From JALZKA01 sp963734015 (GTDB taxonomy: Bacteria > Actinomycetota > Thermoleophilia > Solirubrobacterales > 70-9), in assembly GCA_963734015.1 (NCBI GenBank), contig CAVTFG010000019.1, positions 1 to 64,000 on the forward strand: a stretch of DNA of 64,000 nt. Direction: 5' to 3'. The translations under genes and the position numbers were made by a program. Under the pieces are notes generated by a model, which was not told the DNA's origin, searched no databases, and saw only the letters and a program-made list of their open reading frames with translations. Position 1 is the first letter of the stretch; each line of letters opens with the position of its first letter. Shown one piece after another: positions 23,477 through 32,810 of the stretch.

Positions 23477-24175
23477 CTACGGCGGCGAGAGCGCCGACGG
23501 GGGCGGGTCGGCGTCGCCGATTGCGCGGTGGAACGTGAGGCTGGGCTGCGCGATCTGCCAGCGGTCGCCCGTGCGCTGGAGGTAGATGATGTCGTCTTCG
23601 ATCGTGGGCTCGCGGACGTCCGAGTAGACGGTGAACACGGTGGCGACGACCTTGGCGGTGTCGCCGGTGACCTGGGCGGAGACGGCGTCGGTCATCGCCG
23701 AGCTCTCCCAGACCGGGAAGCCCTTCCGCCTGAACCCGAGCGACGCCTTGACGGTGGCGGGACAGGTGGAGCGCTCGACCGGGAAATCGACGCCGTCGAG
23801 GGAGCCGGGGACGAAGGTCCCGCAGACCGCGGCACCGGCCCGGCGGTCTAGCGCCTGGACGTAGCCGCGGGCCGCCGATGCGGCCGCCTGCTCGTCGGTC
23901 GTCTCGGGCGCCGGCCCGCTCGGTCCCGGCTCGGCGCCTAGGGGATCGTCCTCCTCGGGCGGCAGTTGCGGCTGGCCGTTGCCGTTGTCGTTCCCGGACC
24001 CGCCGGGAGGGTCGTCGGCCGGCGCCTCGGCCGTGGGGGCCGGGGCGGCCGGCGCCGAGCCCGCGCCGGGATCCGGATCGTCGTCCTCGATCAGCCCGAT
24101 CGTGATGCCGGCTGCGACTCCGACCAGGGCAGCGACCGCGAGGACGATCAGCGTGCGGCGCCGGCTGGAGTTCAT
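23477..24175 (-). CDS. Membrane-anchored protein with low-complexity linker and NTF2-like extracellular domain
   Basis: A 232-residue protein. A basic N terminus (MNSSRRRT) and one membrane helix (about 9-29) are followed by about 65 residues rich in Pro, Asp, Gly and Asn, then a folded domain beginning TTDEQAAASAARGYVQALDRRAGAAVCGTFVPG and ending GDRWQIAQPSLTFHRAIG. The domain has the helix-then-sheet pattern of NTF2-like or Mce-associated proteins and two Cys that may form a disulfide. It converges with the propeller gene, one base apart. Function unknown. Confidence 0.7.
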   Translation of the reverse strand: MNSSRRRTLIVLAVAALVGVAAGITIGLIEDDDPDPGAGSAPAAPAPTAEAPADDPPGGSGNDNGNGQPQLPPEEDDPLGAEPGPSGPAPETTDEQAAASAARGYVQALDRRAGAAVCGTFVPGSLDGVDFPVERSTCPATVKASLGFRRKGFPVWESSAMTDAVSAQVTGDTAKVVATVFTVYSDVREPTIEDDIIYLQRTGDRWQIAQPSLTFHRAIGDADPPPSALSPP

Positions 24176-24289
24176 CCGTCAAGCCTCGCAAAGTGGGCGA
24201 TCACGGGTCCCGTGTTTCCGTCCCGGCTCCCGCATAACCTCGCTTTGCATGGGGCTTCCCGCACCACAGCCCGCCTCTGACCCGGCCGC

Positions 24290-24295
24290 TAACCT
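24290..24295 (+). promoter_or_regulatory. Candidate -10 box of the transketolase operon
   Basis: TAACCT ends 7 nt before the ATG at 24303; no Shine-Dalgarno is visible. Confidence 0.45.
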
Positions 24296-24302
24296 CGCGG
24301 GC

Positions 24303-25271
24303 ATGAGCCACCTGCGGCCCGTGCCGGATCCGCGACCGCCGTCGAAGGAGGCCGCGCGCGGGGAGCACACTCCCACGGAGGCCGAGCTCGAACGCTGGGC
24401 CACGGTCCTGCGGGTTGAATGCGTGCGCATGGTCGCGGTCGCGAAGGCGGGGCACCTCGACTCCTCGCTCTCGTGCGCCGACATCGTCTCGGCCCTGTAC
24501 AACCGCGTCCTCCGCCACGACCCGGAGAATCCGGGGTGGCCGGAGCGCGATCGCTTCGTGCTCTGCAAGGGACACGCGGCACCGATCCAGTACGCGGCGC
24601 TCGCGCACCACGGTTACTTCCCGCTCGAGGACCTGCAGGGTCTGCGCAAGATCGGATCCGATCTGCAGGGGCACCCCGACATGACCCGCACGCCGGGCGT
24701 CGAGGTCTCGACCGGCTCTCTCGGCCAGGGGCTCTCGATGTGCGTCGGGATCTGCCTCGCCCTTCGTCTCGACCAGCTGGCCGACACGGCGCACGTCTTC
24801 GGAGTGCTCTCCGACGGCGACTGCCAGGAGGGCCAGACCTGGGAGGCCGCCACGGCCGCGGCTCACTTCGGCGTCAGGAACCTGACCGCGATCGTCGACT
24901 ACAACCACCTCCAGACCGATGGGACGACCGAGGAGGTCATGGACATCGGTGACGTCCGGGCGAAGTTCGAGTCGTTCGGCTGGGACTCGATCGAGATCGA
25001 CGGCCACGACATGGGCGCCATCGTCGAGGCGCTGGAGCGCAGCCGCACGCTCGACCGGCCTTCGGCGATCGTCGCGCAGACGAAGAAGGGCCGCGGCGTG
25101 TCGTCGATGGAGGGCCGCTTCGGCTTCCACGGCAAGCCCCCGTCGCCGGAGCAGGCCGGCGAGGCGCTGGACGAGCTGATGGCGCAGCTCGAGGAGCAGA
25201 CCGCGGCCCTGCACGACGCCGAGGGGGATGCAGCTAGTGGGCGCCAAGACGGAGCCGAGCGCCACCCGTAA
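24303..25271 (+). CDS. Transketolase, N-terminal (thiamine-diphosphate) subunit
   Basis: A 322-residue protein matching the N-terminal half of transketolase. ThDP-binding motif GDGDCQEGQTWEA...N is visible as LSDGDCQEGQTWEAATAAAHFGVRNLTAIVDYNHLQ; the substrate His sites GHLDSSLSCADIV and KGHAAPIQYAAL are also present. It transfers two-carbon units between sugar phosphates together with the next gene. Split transketolases are common in archaea and some bacteria. The start ATG 24303 is supported by the -10 box. The end overlaps the C-terminal subunit gene by 44 bp, ensuring coupled synthesis. Confidence 0.92.
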   Translation: MSHLRPVPDPRPPSKEAARGEHTPTEAELERWATVLRVECVRMVAVAKAGHLDSSLSCADIVSALYNRVLRHDPENPGWPERDRFVLCKGHAAPIQYAALAHHGYFPLEDLQGLRKIGSDLQGHPDMTRTPGVEVSTGSLGQGLSMCVGICLALRLDQLADTAHVFGVLSDGDCQEGQTWEAATAAAHFGVRNLTAIVDYNHLQTDGTTEEVMDIGDVRAKFESFGWDSIEIDGHDMGAIVEALERSRTLDRPSAIVAQTKKGRGVSSMEGRFGFHGKPPSPEQAGEALDELMAQLEEQTAALHDAEGDAASGRQDGAERHP

Positions 25272-26229
25272 CGCCTTCGGCGCGGCGCTGGTCGAGCTCG
25301 GCGAGGCGCACGAGGACGTCGTCGCGCTGGACGCCGACCTCTCGGTCTCCACCCAGTCGGCCAAGTTCGGGAACAAGTTCCCCGACCGCTTCTTCAACGT
25401 CGGGGCGGCCGAGGCGAACATGATGTCGATGGCCTGCGGGCTTGCCGCCACGGGCAAGCGTCCCTACGCCGCGACTTTCGCGATCTTCGCAACGGGCCGC
25501 GCCTACGACCAGATCCGGCTCGGCATCGCGCACAACGAGCTTCCGGTCCGCGTCTGCGCGTCGCACGGCGGCGTCTCGCTCGGCGAGGACGGCGCCTCGC
25601 ACCAGATGATCGAGGACATCGCGCTGATGCGGGCGATGCCGAAGATGACCGTCGTCGTCCCGGCCGACTACAACCAGGCGTATCGCGCGACGCTCGACTC
25701 GTACGAGTCGGACGAGCCGATGTACATGCGCTTCGGCCGGCCGGCGACGCCAGTGGTCTACGAGGACGTCCCCGAGACGATGGGCCACGGTGTGGACATC
25801 CTGCGCGAGGGCAAGGACATCTCACTGATCGCGACGGGCCACATGGTCTGGCGGGCGCTCGAGGCCGCGGACTCCCTCGAGAGCGAGGACGGGATCGAGG
25901 CCGAGGTGATCAACGTCTCGATCATCAAGCCGCTCCACCAGGAGACGATCCTGGAGTCGCTCGCCAAGACCGGCGTCGCGGTGACGGCCGAGGAGCACCG
26001 AGTAGTCGGCGGCCTCGCCGACGCGGTCCGCCAGGTCGCGGCCGAGCAGCATCCGGTGCCGGTCTTCGCGGTCGGCATGGGCGACGAGTTCGGCGTCTCG
26101 GGCACAGGCGAGGCCTGCATGGAGCACTTCGGCCTGACGGCCCGTGGCATCGCGGACCGGGCCCGCGAGGCGTTGCTGCTGAAGCCGATCGTCTCCCACC
26201 CCCCGCTCTTCGGCCCCGACTGGACCTAG
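25228..26229 (+). CDS. Transketolase, C-terminal (pyrimidine-binding plus C-terminal domain) subunit
   Basis: A 333-residue protein covering the PYR and C-terminal domains of transketolase. Landmarks: VVALDADLSVSTQSAKFGNKFPDRFFNVGAAEANMMSMACGLAATG (with the catalytic Glu that activates ThDP in GAAEANM), ATFAIFATGRAYDQIR and the SHGGVSLGEDGASHQMIEDIALMR loop, then INVSIIKPL and VTAEEHRVVGGL in the last domain. It pairs with the overlapping N-terminal subunit. DXP synthase has a similar order, but the partner and loop are transketolase-like. Confidence 0.92.
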   Translation: MQLVGAKTEPSATRNAFGAALVELGEAHEDVVALDADLSVSTQSAKFGNKFPDRFFNVGAAEANMMSMACGLAATGKRPYAATFAIFATGRAYDQIRLGIAHNELPVRVCASHGGVSLGEDGASHQMIEDIALMRAMPKMTVVVPADYNQAYRATLDSYESDEPMYMRFGRPATPVVYEDVPETMGHGVDILREGKDISLIATGHMVWRALEAADSLESEDGIEAEVINVSIIKPLHQETILESLAKTGVAVTAEEHRVVGGLADAVRQVAAEQHPVPVFAVGMGDEFGVSGTGEACMEHFGLTARGIADRAREALLLKPIVSHPPLFGPDWT

Positions 26230-26254
26230 GAATCCCGGCCGTGCGGGCTTGCGG

Positions 26255-26542
26255 ATGAGCCTGGCTCGCCATACCGTCGCGGCGGACACCGACCGGGTCC
26301 GCGTAACGACCTGGACCTTCGTGGCGGCCGGCGACGCAACCGGCCGGCACCGGCACGAGTACGACTACGTCGTGGTGCCGGTCACGGGCGGCAGGTTCCG
26401 GGTGACCGCGGCCGACGGTTCGGTGCGCGAGATGGACCAGGTCGCCGGCTCGCCTTACCTCGGAACGGCCGGCACCGACCATGACGTGGTCAGCGAGGCC
26501 GACGACGAGGCCGTCTTCGTCGAGATCGAGCTCAAGGGCTGA
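26255..26542 (+). CDS. Small cupin-domain protein
   Basis: A 95-residue cupin. Motif 1 is intact as GRHRHEYDYVVVPVTGGRFRV (His-x-His and following Glu), and motif 2 is weaker (YLGTAGTDHDVVSEADDEAVFVEIE). It can bind a metal, but no reaction can be assigned. It follows the transketolase genes by 25 bp on the same strand. The ATG at 26255 is preferred over an in-frame TTG 6 nt upstream. Confidence 0.8.
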   Translation: MSLARHTVAADTDRVRVTTWTFVAAGDATGRHRHEYDYVVVPVTGGRFRVTAADGSVREMDQVAGSPYLGTAGTDHDVVSEADDEAVFVEIELKG

Positions 26543-26554
26543 TCGCCGAGCCCC

Positions 26555-26560
26555 TACGAT
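26555..26560 (+). promoter_or_regulatory. Candidate -10 box of the epoxide hydrolase-like gene
   Basis: TACGAT ends 8 nt before the ATG at 26569. Confidence 0.45.
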
Positions 26561-26568
26561 CCCGCGCC

Positions 26569-27408
26569 ATGACCGCGTGGTCGCGAGCCGTCTCGGACGA
26601 CGGCCAGACGTTCGTCTATGCCGACGAGGGCTCGGGGCCGCTCGTCGTGCTCCTGCACGGGTTTCCCGACACGCCGCATGGCTGGGGGCCGACGGCGGAG
26701 GCGCTCGTCGACGCGGGGTATCGCGTCGTTCGGCCCTGGCTTCGCGGCTACCACCCCGACACGATCGTCGAGGGGCGGCCCTACGACATGCTGACGATCA
26801 GCTCCGACCCGATCCGGCTGCTCGACGCCATCGGCGAGCGCGACGCGGTGCTCGGCGGCCACGACTGGGGCTCCGTGATGGTCTTTGGCGCGGCGGCCCT
26901 GCACCCGGATCGCCTGCGCGCGGTGGTGCCGGTCGCGCTCCCGCACCCGAGCCTGCTGCCGCGCGACCCACGGACGATGTGGGCGGCACGTCACTTCTTC
27001 GTGCTCCGCACTCCCTGGGCCGAGCCCATGCTCCGGCGGGCCGATTTCGCCTACTTCGAGCGCCTCTACCGGCGCTGGGCGCCCGAGTGGCACGGCCCCG
27101 AGCGCGACGCGACGCTGGCGAAGTCCAAGGCCGCGCTCGCCGACGACCGTGCGCTGTCCGGCGCCCTCGACTACTACCGGGCCCTGAGCCCGGACATCCC
27201 GCCCGCGCTGATGCGGGAGTCGTCGGTCCCCGGTCTGGTGATCGCGGACACCAGCGACATCGACGTCGCCGCGTTCGAGCGGAGCGCGGCGATGCTCGGC
27301 GACCGTTCGGAGGCCGTCGTGTTCGAGGGGGCGGGCCACTGGCCGCACCGCGAGCATGAGCAGGAGTTCGTCGCCCGGTTGCTCGATTTCTTGCAGAAGA
27401 CCAGTTGA
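26569..27408 (+). CDS. Alpha/beta hydrolase, epoxide hydrolase / haloalkane dehalogenase type
   Basis: A 279-residue hydrolase. HGFPDTPHGWGP is the oxyanion (HGxP) motif; the nucleophile elbow GGHDWGSVM carries Asp rather than Ser, as in epoxide hydrolases and dehalogenases; the catalytic His lies in GAGHWPHREHEQEF. A lid domain occupies about residues 130-210 (with Tyr residues in the FAYFERLYRRW region). The acid is probably in the ADTSDIDVAAF segment. Substrate cannot be named. Confidence 0.88.
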   Translation: MTAWSRAVSDDGQTFVYADEGSGPLVVLLHGFPDTPHGWGPTAEALVDAGYRVVRPWLRGYHPDTIVEGRPYDMLTISSDPIRLLDAIGERDAVLGGHDWGSVMVFGAAALHPDRLRAVVPVALPHPSLLPRDPRTMWAARHFFVLRTPWAEPMLRRADFAYFERLYRRWAPEWHGPERDATLAKSKAALADDRALSGALDYYRALSPDIPPALMRESSVPGLVIADTSDIDVAAFERSAAMLGDRSEAVVFEGAGHWPHREHEQEFVARLLDFLQKTS

Positions 27409-27410
27409 TC

Positions 27411-27441
27411 GTTAGCGTTCACTAACACTGTTCGCTACCCT
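27411..27441 (+). promoter_or_regulatory. Candidate promoter region of ftsE-ftsX
   Basis: GTTAG (27411-27415) and CTAAC (27422-27426) form a short inverted repeat 9 bp before a TACCCT -10-like box (27436-27441). The leader from there to the ftsE ATG is about 75 nt and contains runs of A within an otherwise G/C-rich stretch (CCGAAAGGAAC, CCGAAGAAAGACC). I see no known riboswitch. Confidence 0.3.
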
Positions 27442-27524
27442 GTCGGGGCGCTCGATTGGCCGTCGTCTTGCAGGGGAGGCGGCCGAAAGGAACAACCCGG
27501 GCGCCGAAGAAAGACCTCGACCAG

Positions 27525-28403
<879 letters not shown>

Positions 28404-28405
28404 AT

Positions 28406-28459
28406 GAGCGACGTAAGGCGCGAAACCATGTTTGGCTCCCCGCCAGGGGCGTGTTCCTG
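28406..28459 (+). promoter_or_regulatory. Conserved 54-nt leader element, copy B (directly before ftsX)
   Basis: Begins GAGCGACGTAAGGCGCGAAA, continues CCATGTTTGGCT, forms a CCCC-GCCA-GGGG hairpin (about 28438-28449) and ends GTGTTCCTG next to the ftsX ATG. Its length and most positions match copy C before the M50 gene. It fills the ftsE-ftsX gap exactly, has no Shine-Dalgarno and could control translation of ftsX within the operon. Confidence 0.55.
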
Positions 28460-29368
28460 ATGGGACGCGTCGTCTTCTTCATCTCCGAGGCCTTCCGCGC
28501 GCTGCGCCGCAGCGCCGCCCCGAGCATCGCCGCGATCGTGACGATCGTGGTCACGACCCTGTTGCTCGGCGTCCTCGTGCCGGTCTTGAAGGCCAGCGAG
28601 GACAAGGCACAGGACGTGCGCGACCAGATCGGGCTGAACGTCTATCTCTACGACGACGCCACCCCGGCCGAGATCGAGGCGCTCGGCAAGGAGCTGGCCG
28701 CGATCCAGCACGTGACGGGCGCCGAGTTCATCTCCAAGGGCGAGGCCGTCGGAATACTCCAGGGCCGGGTCAAGGGGGACCTCGCCCAGTCCATCGACGA
28801 GCTCAAGTCGAACCCGCTGCCGGCCTCGTTCGCGCTCGACCTGGACGACCCCGCGAACCTCAATACGGTTTCGTCCGCCATCAGCACGGTCGGGCCCTCC
28901 GGTGAGCCGAAGCCGATCAGCCCGATCATCGAAGAGGTCAAGGACGCCCGTCAGGACGCCAGCAAGATCACCCGCGTGACCGGCGCGGTGAAGATCGTCC
29001 TGATCGTGCTCGCGGTCCTGCTCCTTGTCGCCTCGCTGATGCTGGTCGGCAACACGATCCGCCTTTCGATCTACGCCCGGCGCCGCGAGGTCGAGGTGAT
29101 GCGCCTGGTCGGGGCGACGAACTGGTTCATCCGCTGGCCGTTCATCATCGAGGGCGTGATCGTCGGGCTCGCGGGCGCGGTAGTCGCGGTAGCCATACTG
29201 TGGCTCGGAAAGGTGACCGTCGTAGACCCGCTCTCGCAGAACTTCGAACTCGTGGACAGCTTCTCCACCATGGGCTTCCTGCCCCTGGTGATCATCCTCG
29301 TCGCCTCGGCGACCGCTGTATCCGCCCTCGGGAGTGGCATCACCCTGCGCCGCTTCCTGAGGGTTTGA
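28460..29368 (+). CDS. ftsX: Cell-division protein FtsX
   Basis: A 302-residue permease-like partner of FtsE with the family topology: a cytoplasmic N terminus, helix 1 (about 20-42), a large extracellular loop of about 125 residues that contacts murein hydrolases, then three helices (about 173-195, 225-247, 270-292). The last part carries RLSIYARRREVEVMRLVGATNWFIRWPFIIEGVIVGLAGA, a hallmark of FtsX. ATG 28460 is chosen at the start of homology (MGRVVFFISEAFRALRRS). The stop overlaps the TTG start of the S41 protease, so division and protease genes are coupled. The M23 protein at 2597 is a plausible client. Confidence 0.93.
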   Translation: MGRVVFFISEAFRALRRSAAPSIAAIVTIVVTTLLLGVLVPVLKASEDKAQDVRDQIGLNVYLYDDATPAEIEALGKELAAIQHVTGAEFISKGEAVGILQGRVKGDLAQSIDELKSNPLPASFALDLDDPANLNTVSSAISTVGPSGEPKPISPIIEEVKDARQDASKITRVTGAVKIVLIVLAVLLLVASLMLVGNTIRLSIYARRREVEVMRLVGATNWFIRWPFIIEGVIVGLAGAVVAVAILWLGKVTVVDPLSQNFELVDSFSTMGFLPLVIILVASATAVSALGSGITLRRFLRV

Positions 29369-30522
29369 GGGAGAGAGCTCCCGGCTTCATCCAGGGCCTG
29401 ATCGCCGGCGCCGTCGCGGCGTTGGCCGGCGTGGCCCTGGCCACGACGGTGATCGACGACGACGATCCGTCGCTGCCCGATCAGGCCCGCGACGTGATCG
29501 AGGAGAACTACTTCGAGGAGGTCTCCGGCTCAGAGCTCGACCAGGGATCCGTCAGGGGCATGGTGGACGAGCTCCGCAAGCGCTTCGACGACCGCTTCTC
29601 GCACTACTTCGACCCCGAGCAGTTCGCGGAGTTCAACGTGGCCACGAGCGGCGAGTTCTCCGGGGTGGGGCTGACCGTGAACGAGGTGCCGAAGGGCCTC
29701 CGAGTTGCGGACGTCCTCCCGGACTCCCCCGCGCAGGCCGCCGACCTCGCCGTGGGCGACGTCATCACCGCGGTCGACGGGAAGTCGATCGAGGGGGTCG
29801 CGTCCGAGGTCGCCACCGCGCGCATCAAGGGCGAGCCGGGGACCGAGGTCGAGCTGACGATCGAGCCCCTGAGCGGCGCCGGAGAGCGGACGGTCACGGT
29901 CGAGCGCGCCGAGGTCCGACTGCCGGTGACCGACGGCCGGATCGTGCGGGTCGACGGCCGGGAGGTTGCGTACGTTCCGTTCTTCGGCTTCAGCCGCGGC
30001 GCGCACGGCGAGCTTCGCAGCGAGATCGAGCGCCTGTACGAGGAGGGCGCGGAGGGCCTGATCCTGGACCTGCGCGGGAACGGCGGCGGCCTCCTGCAGG
30101 AGGCGGTCCTGTCGGCCAGCATCTTCGTCGAGGAGGGTGACGTCGTCACCACCCGCAGCCGGACCCAGGGCGAGAAGGTCTACGACGCGACCGGAGGGGC
30201 CCTCGACCCGCGCCCGACCGTGGTGCTGATAAACCGGGACACAGCGTCCGCCGCCGAGATCCTCGCCTCGGCGATCGCCTCGTACGACCTCGGCACGATC
30301 GTCGGTGAGCCGTCGTTCGGCAAGGGGTCGTTCCAGGAGGTGATCCAGCTTCCGGACGGAGGTGCGCTCGACCTCACGATCGGCGAGTACCTGACCGCGG
30401 ACGAGGTGTCCCTCGCCGACAAGGGAATCAAGCCCGACGTCCGTGCCGTGGACGACCTGAAGACCCGTCCGGACGAGGCGCTCGACCAGGCGCTCTCGAC
30501 CCTCGCGCCCGACCTCCCTTGA
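29365..30522 (+). CDS. S41-family C-terminal processing peptidase (CtpA-like), membrane anchored
   Basis: A 385-residue protease. One membrane segment near the N terminus (about 8-28) anchors it outside the membrane. A PDZ domain (about 95-180: GVGLTVNEVPKGLRVADVLPDSPA...GDVITAVDG) precedes the catalytic domain with GLILDLRGNGGGLLQEAV, the nucleophile Ser in RDTASAAEI and the general-base Lys in PSFGKGSFQ. Such proteases trim or degrade cell-wall hydrolases and adaptors. The start is TTG, overlapping the ftsX TGA (TTGA). It also overlaps rnr by the same TTGA arrangement. Confidence 0.9.
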   Translation: MRERAPGFIQGLIAGAVAALAGVALATTVIDDDDPSLPDQARDVIEENYFEEVSGSELDQGSVRGMVDELRKRFDDRFSHYFDPEQFAEFNVATSGEFSGVGLTVNEVPKGLRVADVLPDSPAQAADLAVGDVITAVDGKSIEGVASEVATARIKGEPGTEVELTIEPLSGAGERTVTVERAEVRLPVTDGRIVRVDGREVAYVPFFGFSRGAHGELRSEIERLYEEGAEGLILDLRGNGGGLLQEAVLSASIFVEEGDVVTTRSRTQGEKVYDATGGALDPRPTVVLINRDTASAAEILASAIASYDLGTIVGEPSFGKGSFQEVIQLPDGGALDLTIGEYLTADEVSLADKGIKPDVRAVDDLKTRPDEALDQALSTLAPDLP

Positions 30523-32291
30523 GCGGCCGGGGCTCCGGTCCGCGCGGGCGGCGCCGCGAGCCGCGCCCGCGCCTGGTGGGCATCGTCGCTCGTCGTGGAC
30601 GCTTCCACGTCCTCGAGCCGCTGTTCGAGCGGGGCGGCCAGATCCCGCTGGCACGCGGCAAGGTGAACGCCAAGCCCGGCCAGATGGTGCTGGCGGAGCC
30701 CGCCCCGCGCGGCGTGCGGGTCACCAGGCTGCTCGGTTCTCCGAAGCGGGCGCGCGACGTCGTCGAAGCGCTCCTCTGGGAGGGCCTGGAGCGTCGCGGA
30801 TTCCCGCGGCGCCTCGAGGACGATGCCCGGGATTCGATCCCCGGGGCGGCCGAGGTCGATCCTGCACGCCGGGACCTGCGCGAGCTGCGGACCTTCACGG
30901 TCGACCCCGCGACCGCGCGCGACTTCGACGACGCCGTCTCCGCCCAGCCGGACGGGGACGGGGTGCGCCTCTGGATCCACATCGCGGACGTCTCAGCTCA
31001 CGTGCGCCCGGGTTCGGCGCTGGATGCCGAAGCTGCGCGGCGAACGACGAGCGTCTACGTGCCCGGGCTGGTCGAGCCGATGCTCCCGCGCGCGCTCTCG
31101 GACGAGGCCTGCAGCCTGGTGCCCGGGGTCGACCGGCTCGCGGTCACTGCCGAGATTCTGCTTGACGCCGCCGGCGCGCCCCGGTCGGCCTCCTTCTACC
31201 GCAGCCGCATCCGCTCGGACGCGCGCCTGGACTACGACCAGCTCGACGAGATCTTCGCCGGCCGCGCGGAGGCGCCGGCCGCGGTGGCGGAGCCGCTCGG
31301 GCTCGCGCGCAAGGCCGCGGCGGCGCTGGCCGAGCGTCGCCCGGTCGGCTCCCTCGAGATCGAGTCGTTCGAGCCGGAGTTCGAGTTCGATCCGGACGGC
31401 GGCGTCGCCCGTGCGCACGGAGTCGCTCAGACCGAGGCGCACCGGCTGATCGAGCATTTGATGATCCTCGCCAACGAGCAGGTTGCCTCGTTGCTCGAGA
31501 AGCGCCGCACTCCGACGCTCTTCCGGGTCCACGAGCAGCCGGACCCCGCGCGCGTGGAGCGGCTGTTCGACCAGCTCGCGACGCTTGCGGTCCCGACGCC
31601 GCCCTCGCGTGAAGGGCTGAGCCCGCAGGAGGCCGGCGCGCTGGTCGGCGACGCGAGCCGGCTGGTCGCGGCCGAGGCCCGGCGGCGAGGCCACGGGCGT
31701 GACGCGTACGCCTCCCTGGTGCTGCGCTCGCTGAAGCAGGCGTACTACTTCGAGCGGAACCTGGGACACGCGGGCCTCGGAAGCTCGGCGTACTGCCACT
31801 TCACCTCGCCGATCCGCCGGTACCCGGACCTGATCGCCCATCGCTCGCTGCTCGCAACGCTCGGAGCGGGCGAGTCGGAGCCCGACCCCGGCGACGTTCG
31901 CGAGGCGGGCTGGCGCTGCTCCGAGCTCGAGCGCGAGGGCATGCGCATCGAGCGCCGCGCCGACCGTGTGTGCGCGTCGTTCCTCCTGGAGCGGGAGCTG
32001 TTCTCCAATGGGTGGGAGACTCGCTTCGAGGGCGAGGTCTCCGGCCTCGTCGGCGCCGGGGCGTTCGTGCGGTTCGCCGGCGAGCTCGGTGACGTGTACG
32101 AGGGCTTCGTCCCGGCGCGCGTCCTTCGCGGGGAGCGGTTCGACCTGAACGAGACCGAGACCGCGCTCGTCGGCCGCCGCACCGGCCGCGAGGTCAGGCT
32201 CGGCGATCCGATGGCGGTCACGGTTCATTCGGTCGAGCCGGCCCGCGGCCGCGCGGACCTGGAGCCGGCGTACGGCGATCAGTCAACCTAG
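30519..32291 (+). CDS. rnr: RNase R / RNase II-family 3'-5' exoribonuclease
   Basis: A 590-residue RNB-domain nuclease. The catalytic Asp cluster is in TFTVDPATARDFDDAV; the RNB domain continues through HIADVSAHVRPGS, YVPGLVEPMLPRALSDEACSL, a YYFERNLGHAGLG tyrosine segment and SSAYCHFTSPIRRYPDLIAHR, with a C-terminal S1 domain (FEGEVSGLVGAGAFVRF...YEGFVPARVL). The N-terminal cold-shock domains are short. It degrades structured RNA, and RNase R acts with tmRNA-SmpB on stalled messages; smpB follows after 4 nt. TTG start in the overlap TTGA with the protease stop. Confidence 0.92.
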   Translation: MSGRGSGPRGRRREPRPRLVGIVARRGRFHVLEPLFERGGQIPLARGKVNAKPGQMVLAEPAPRGVRVTRLLGSPKRARDVVEALLWEGLERRGFPRRLEDDARDSIPGAAEVDPARRDLRELRTFTVDPATARDFDDAVSAQPDGDGVRLWIHIADVSAHVRPGSALDAEAARRTTSVYVPGLVEPMLPRALSDEACSLVPGVDRLAVTAEILLDAAGAPRSASFYRSRIRSDARLDYDQLDEIFAGRAEAPAAVAEPLGLARKAAAALAERRPVGSLEIESFEPEFEFDPDGGVARAHGVAQTEAHRLIEHLMILANEQVASLLEKRRTPTLFRVHEQPDPARVERLFDQLATLAVPTPPSREGLSPQEAGALVGDASRLVAAEARRRGHGRDAYASLVLRSLKQAYYFERNLGHAGLGSSAYCHFTSPIRRYPDLIAHRSLLATLGAGESEPDPGDVREAGWRCSELEREGMRIERRADRVCASFLLERELFSNGWETRFEGEVSGLVGAGAFVRFAGELGDVYEGFVPARVLRGERFDLNETETALVGRRTGREVRLGDPMAVTVHSVEPARGRADLEPAYGDQST

Positions 32292-32295
32292 TCCC

Positions 32296-32775
32296 ATGGC
32301 GAAGAAGGCCAAGAGAAAGATCGGCGCGGGCGACGTCGCGTCGAATCGGCGCGCGTCGCACAAGTACGAGTTCGTCGAGAAGTTCGAGTGCGGGATCGAG
32401 CTGCTCGGGAGCGAGGTCAAGTCGCTGCGTTCCGGCAAGGCCGTGCTGGCCGACGCGTATGCCGTGGTGAACGACGGCGAGGTCTGGCTGCGCAATCTCC
32501 ACATCCCGCCCTATCCACCTGCGGCGGGCGACAACCACGACCCGGAGCGCCCGCGAAAGCTGCTGCTGCATCGCTATGAGATCGAGCGCCTGATCGGCAG
32601 GACTCAGCAGAAGGGGCTGACGCTGATCCCCACCCGTATCTACTTCAAGGGCCCGCGCGCGAAGGTCGAGATCGCGCTCGCGCGCGGCAAGGAGGGACGC
32701 GACCGGCGGCGCGAGATCCGCGACCGGGAGGTCAAGCGCGAGGTGGAGCGCGAGCTGCGCAACCGGATGCGCTGA
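32296..32775 (+). CDS. smpB: SsrA-binding protein SmpB
   Basis: A 159-residue tmRNA partner required for trans-translation. Features: NRRASHKYEFVEKFECGIELLGSEVKSLRSGKAVLADAYAVV, GEVWLRNLHIPPY, RPRKLLLHRYEIERLIG and a basic helical tail (EGRDRRREIRDREVKREVERELRNRMR) that enters the mRNA channel. The start ATG lies 4 nt after rnr. Its RNA, ssrA, is also in this window at 39164-39535 (minus). Confidence 0.96.
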   Translation: MAKKAKRKIGAGDVASNRRASHKYEFVEKFECGIELLGSEVKSLRSGKAVLADAYAVVNDGEVWLRNLHIPPYPPAAGDNHDPERPRKLLLHRYEIERLIGRTQQKGLTLIPTRIYFKGPRAKVEIALARGKEGRDRRREIRDREVKREVERELRNRMR

Positions 32776-32810
32776 CCAGGCACCCGGCACATATGCGACG
32801 ATAACCCGCG

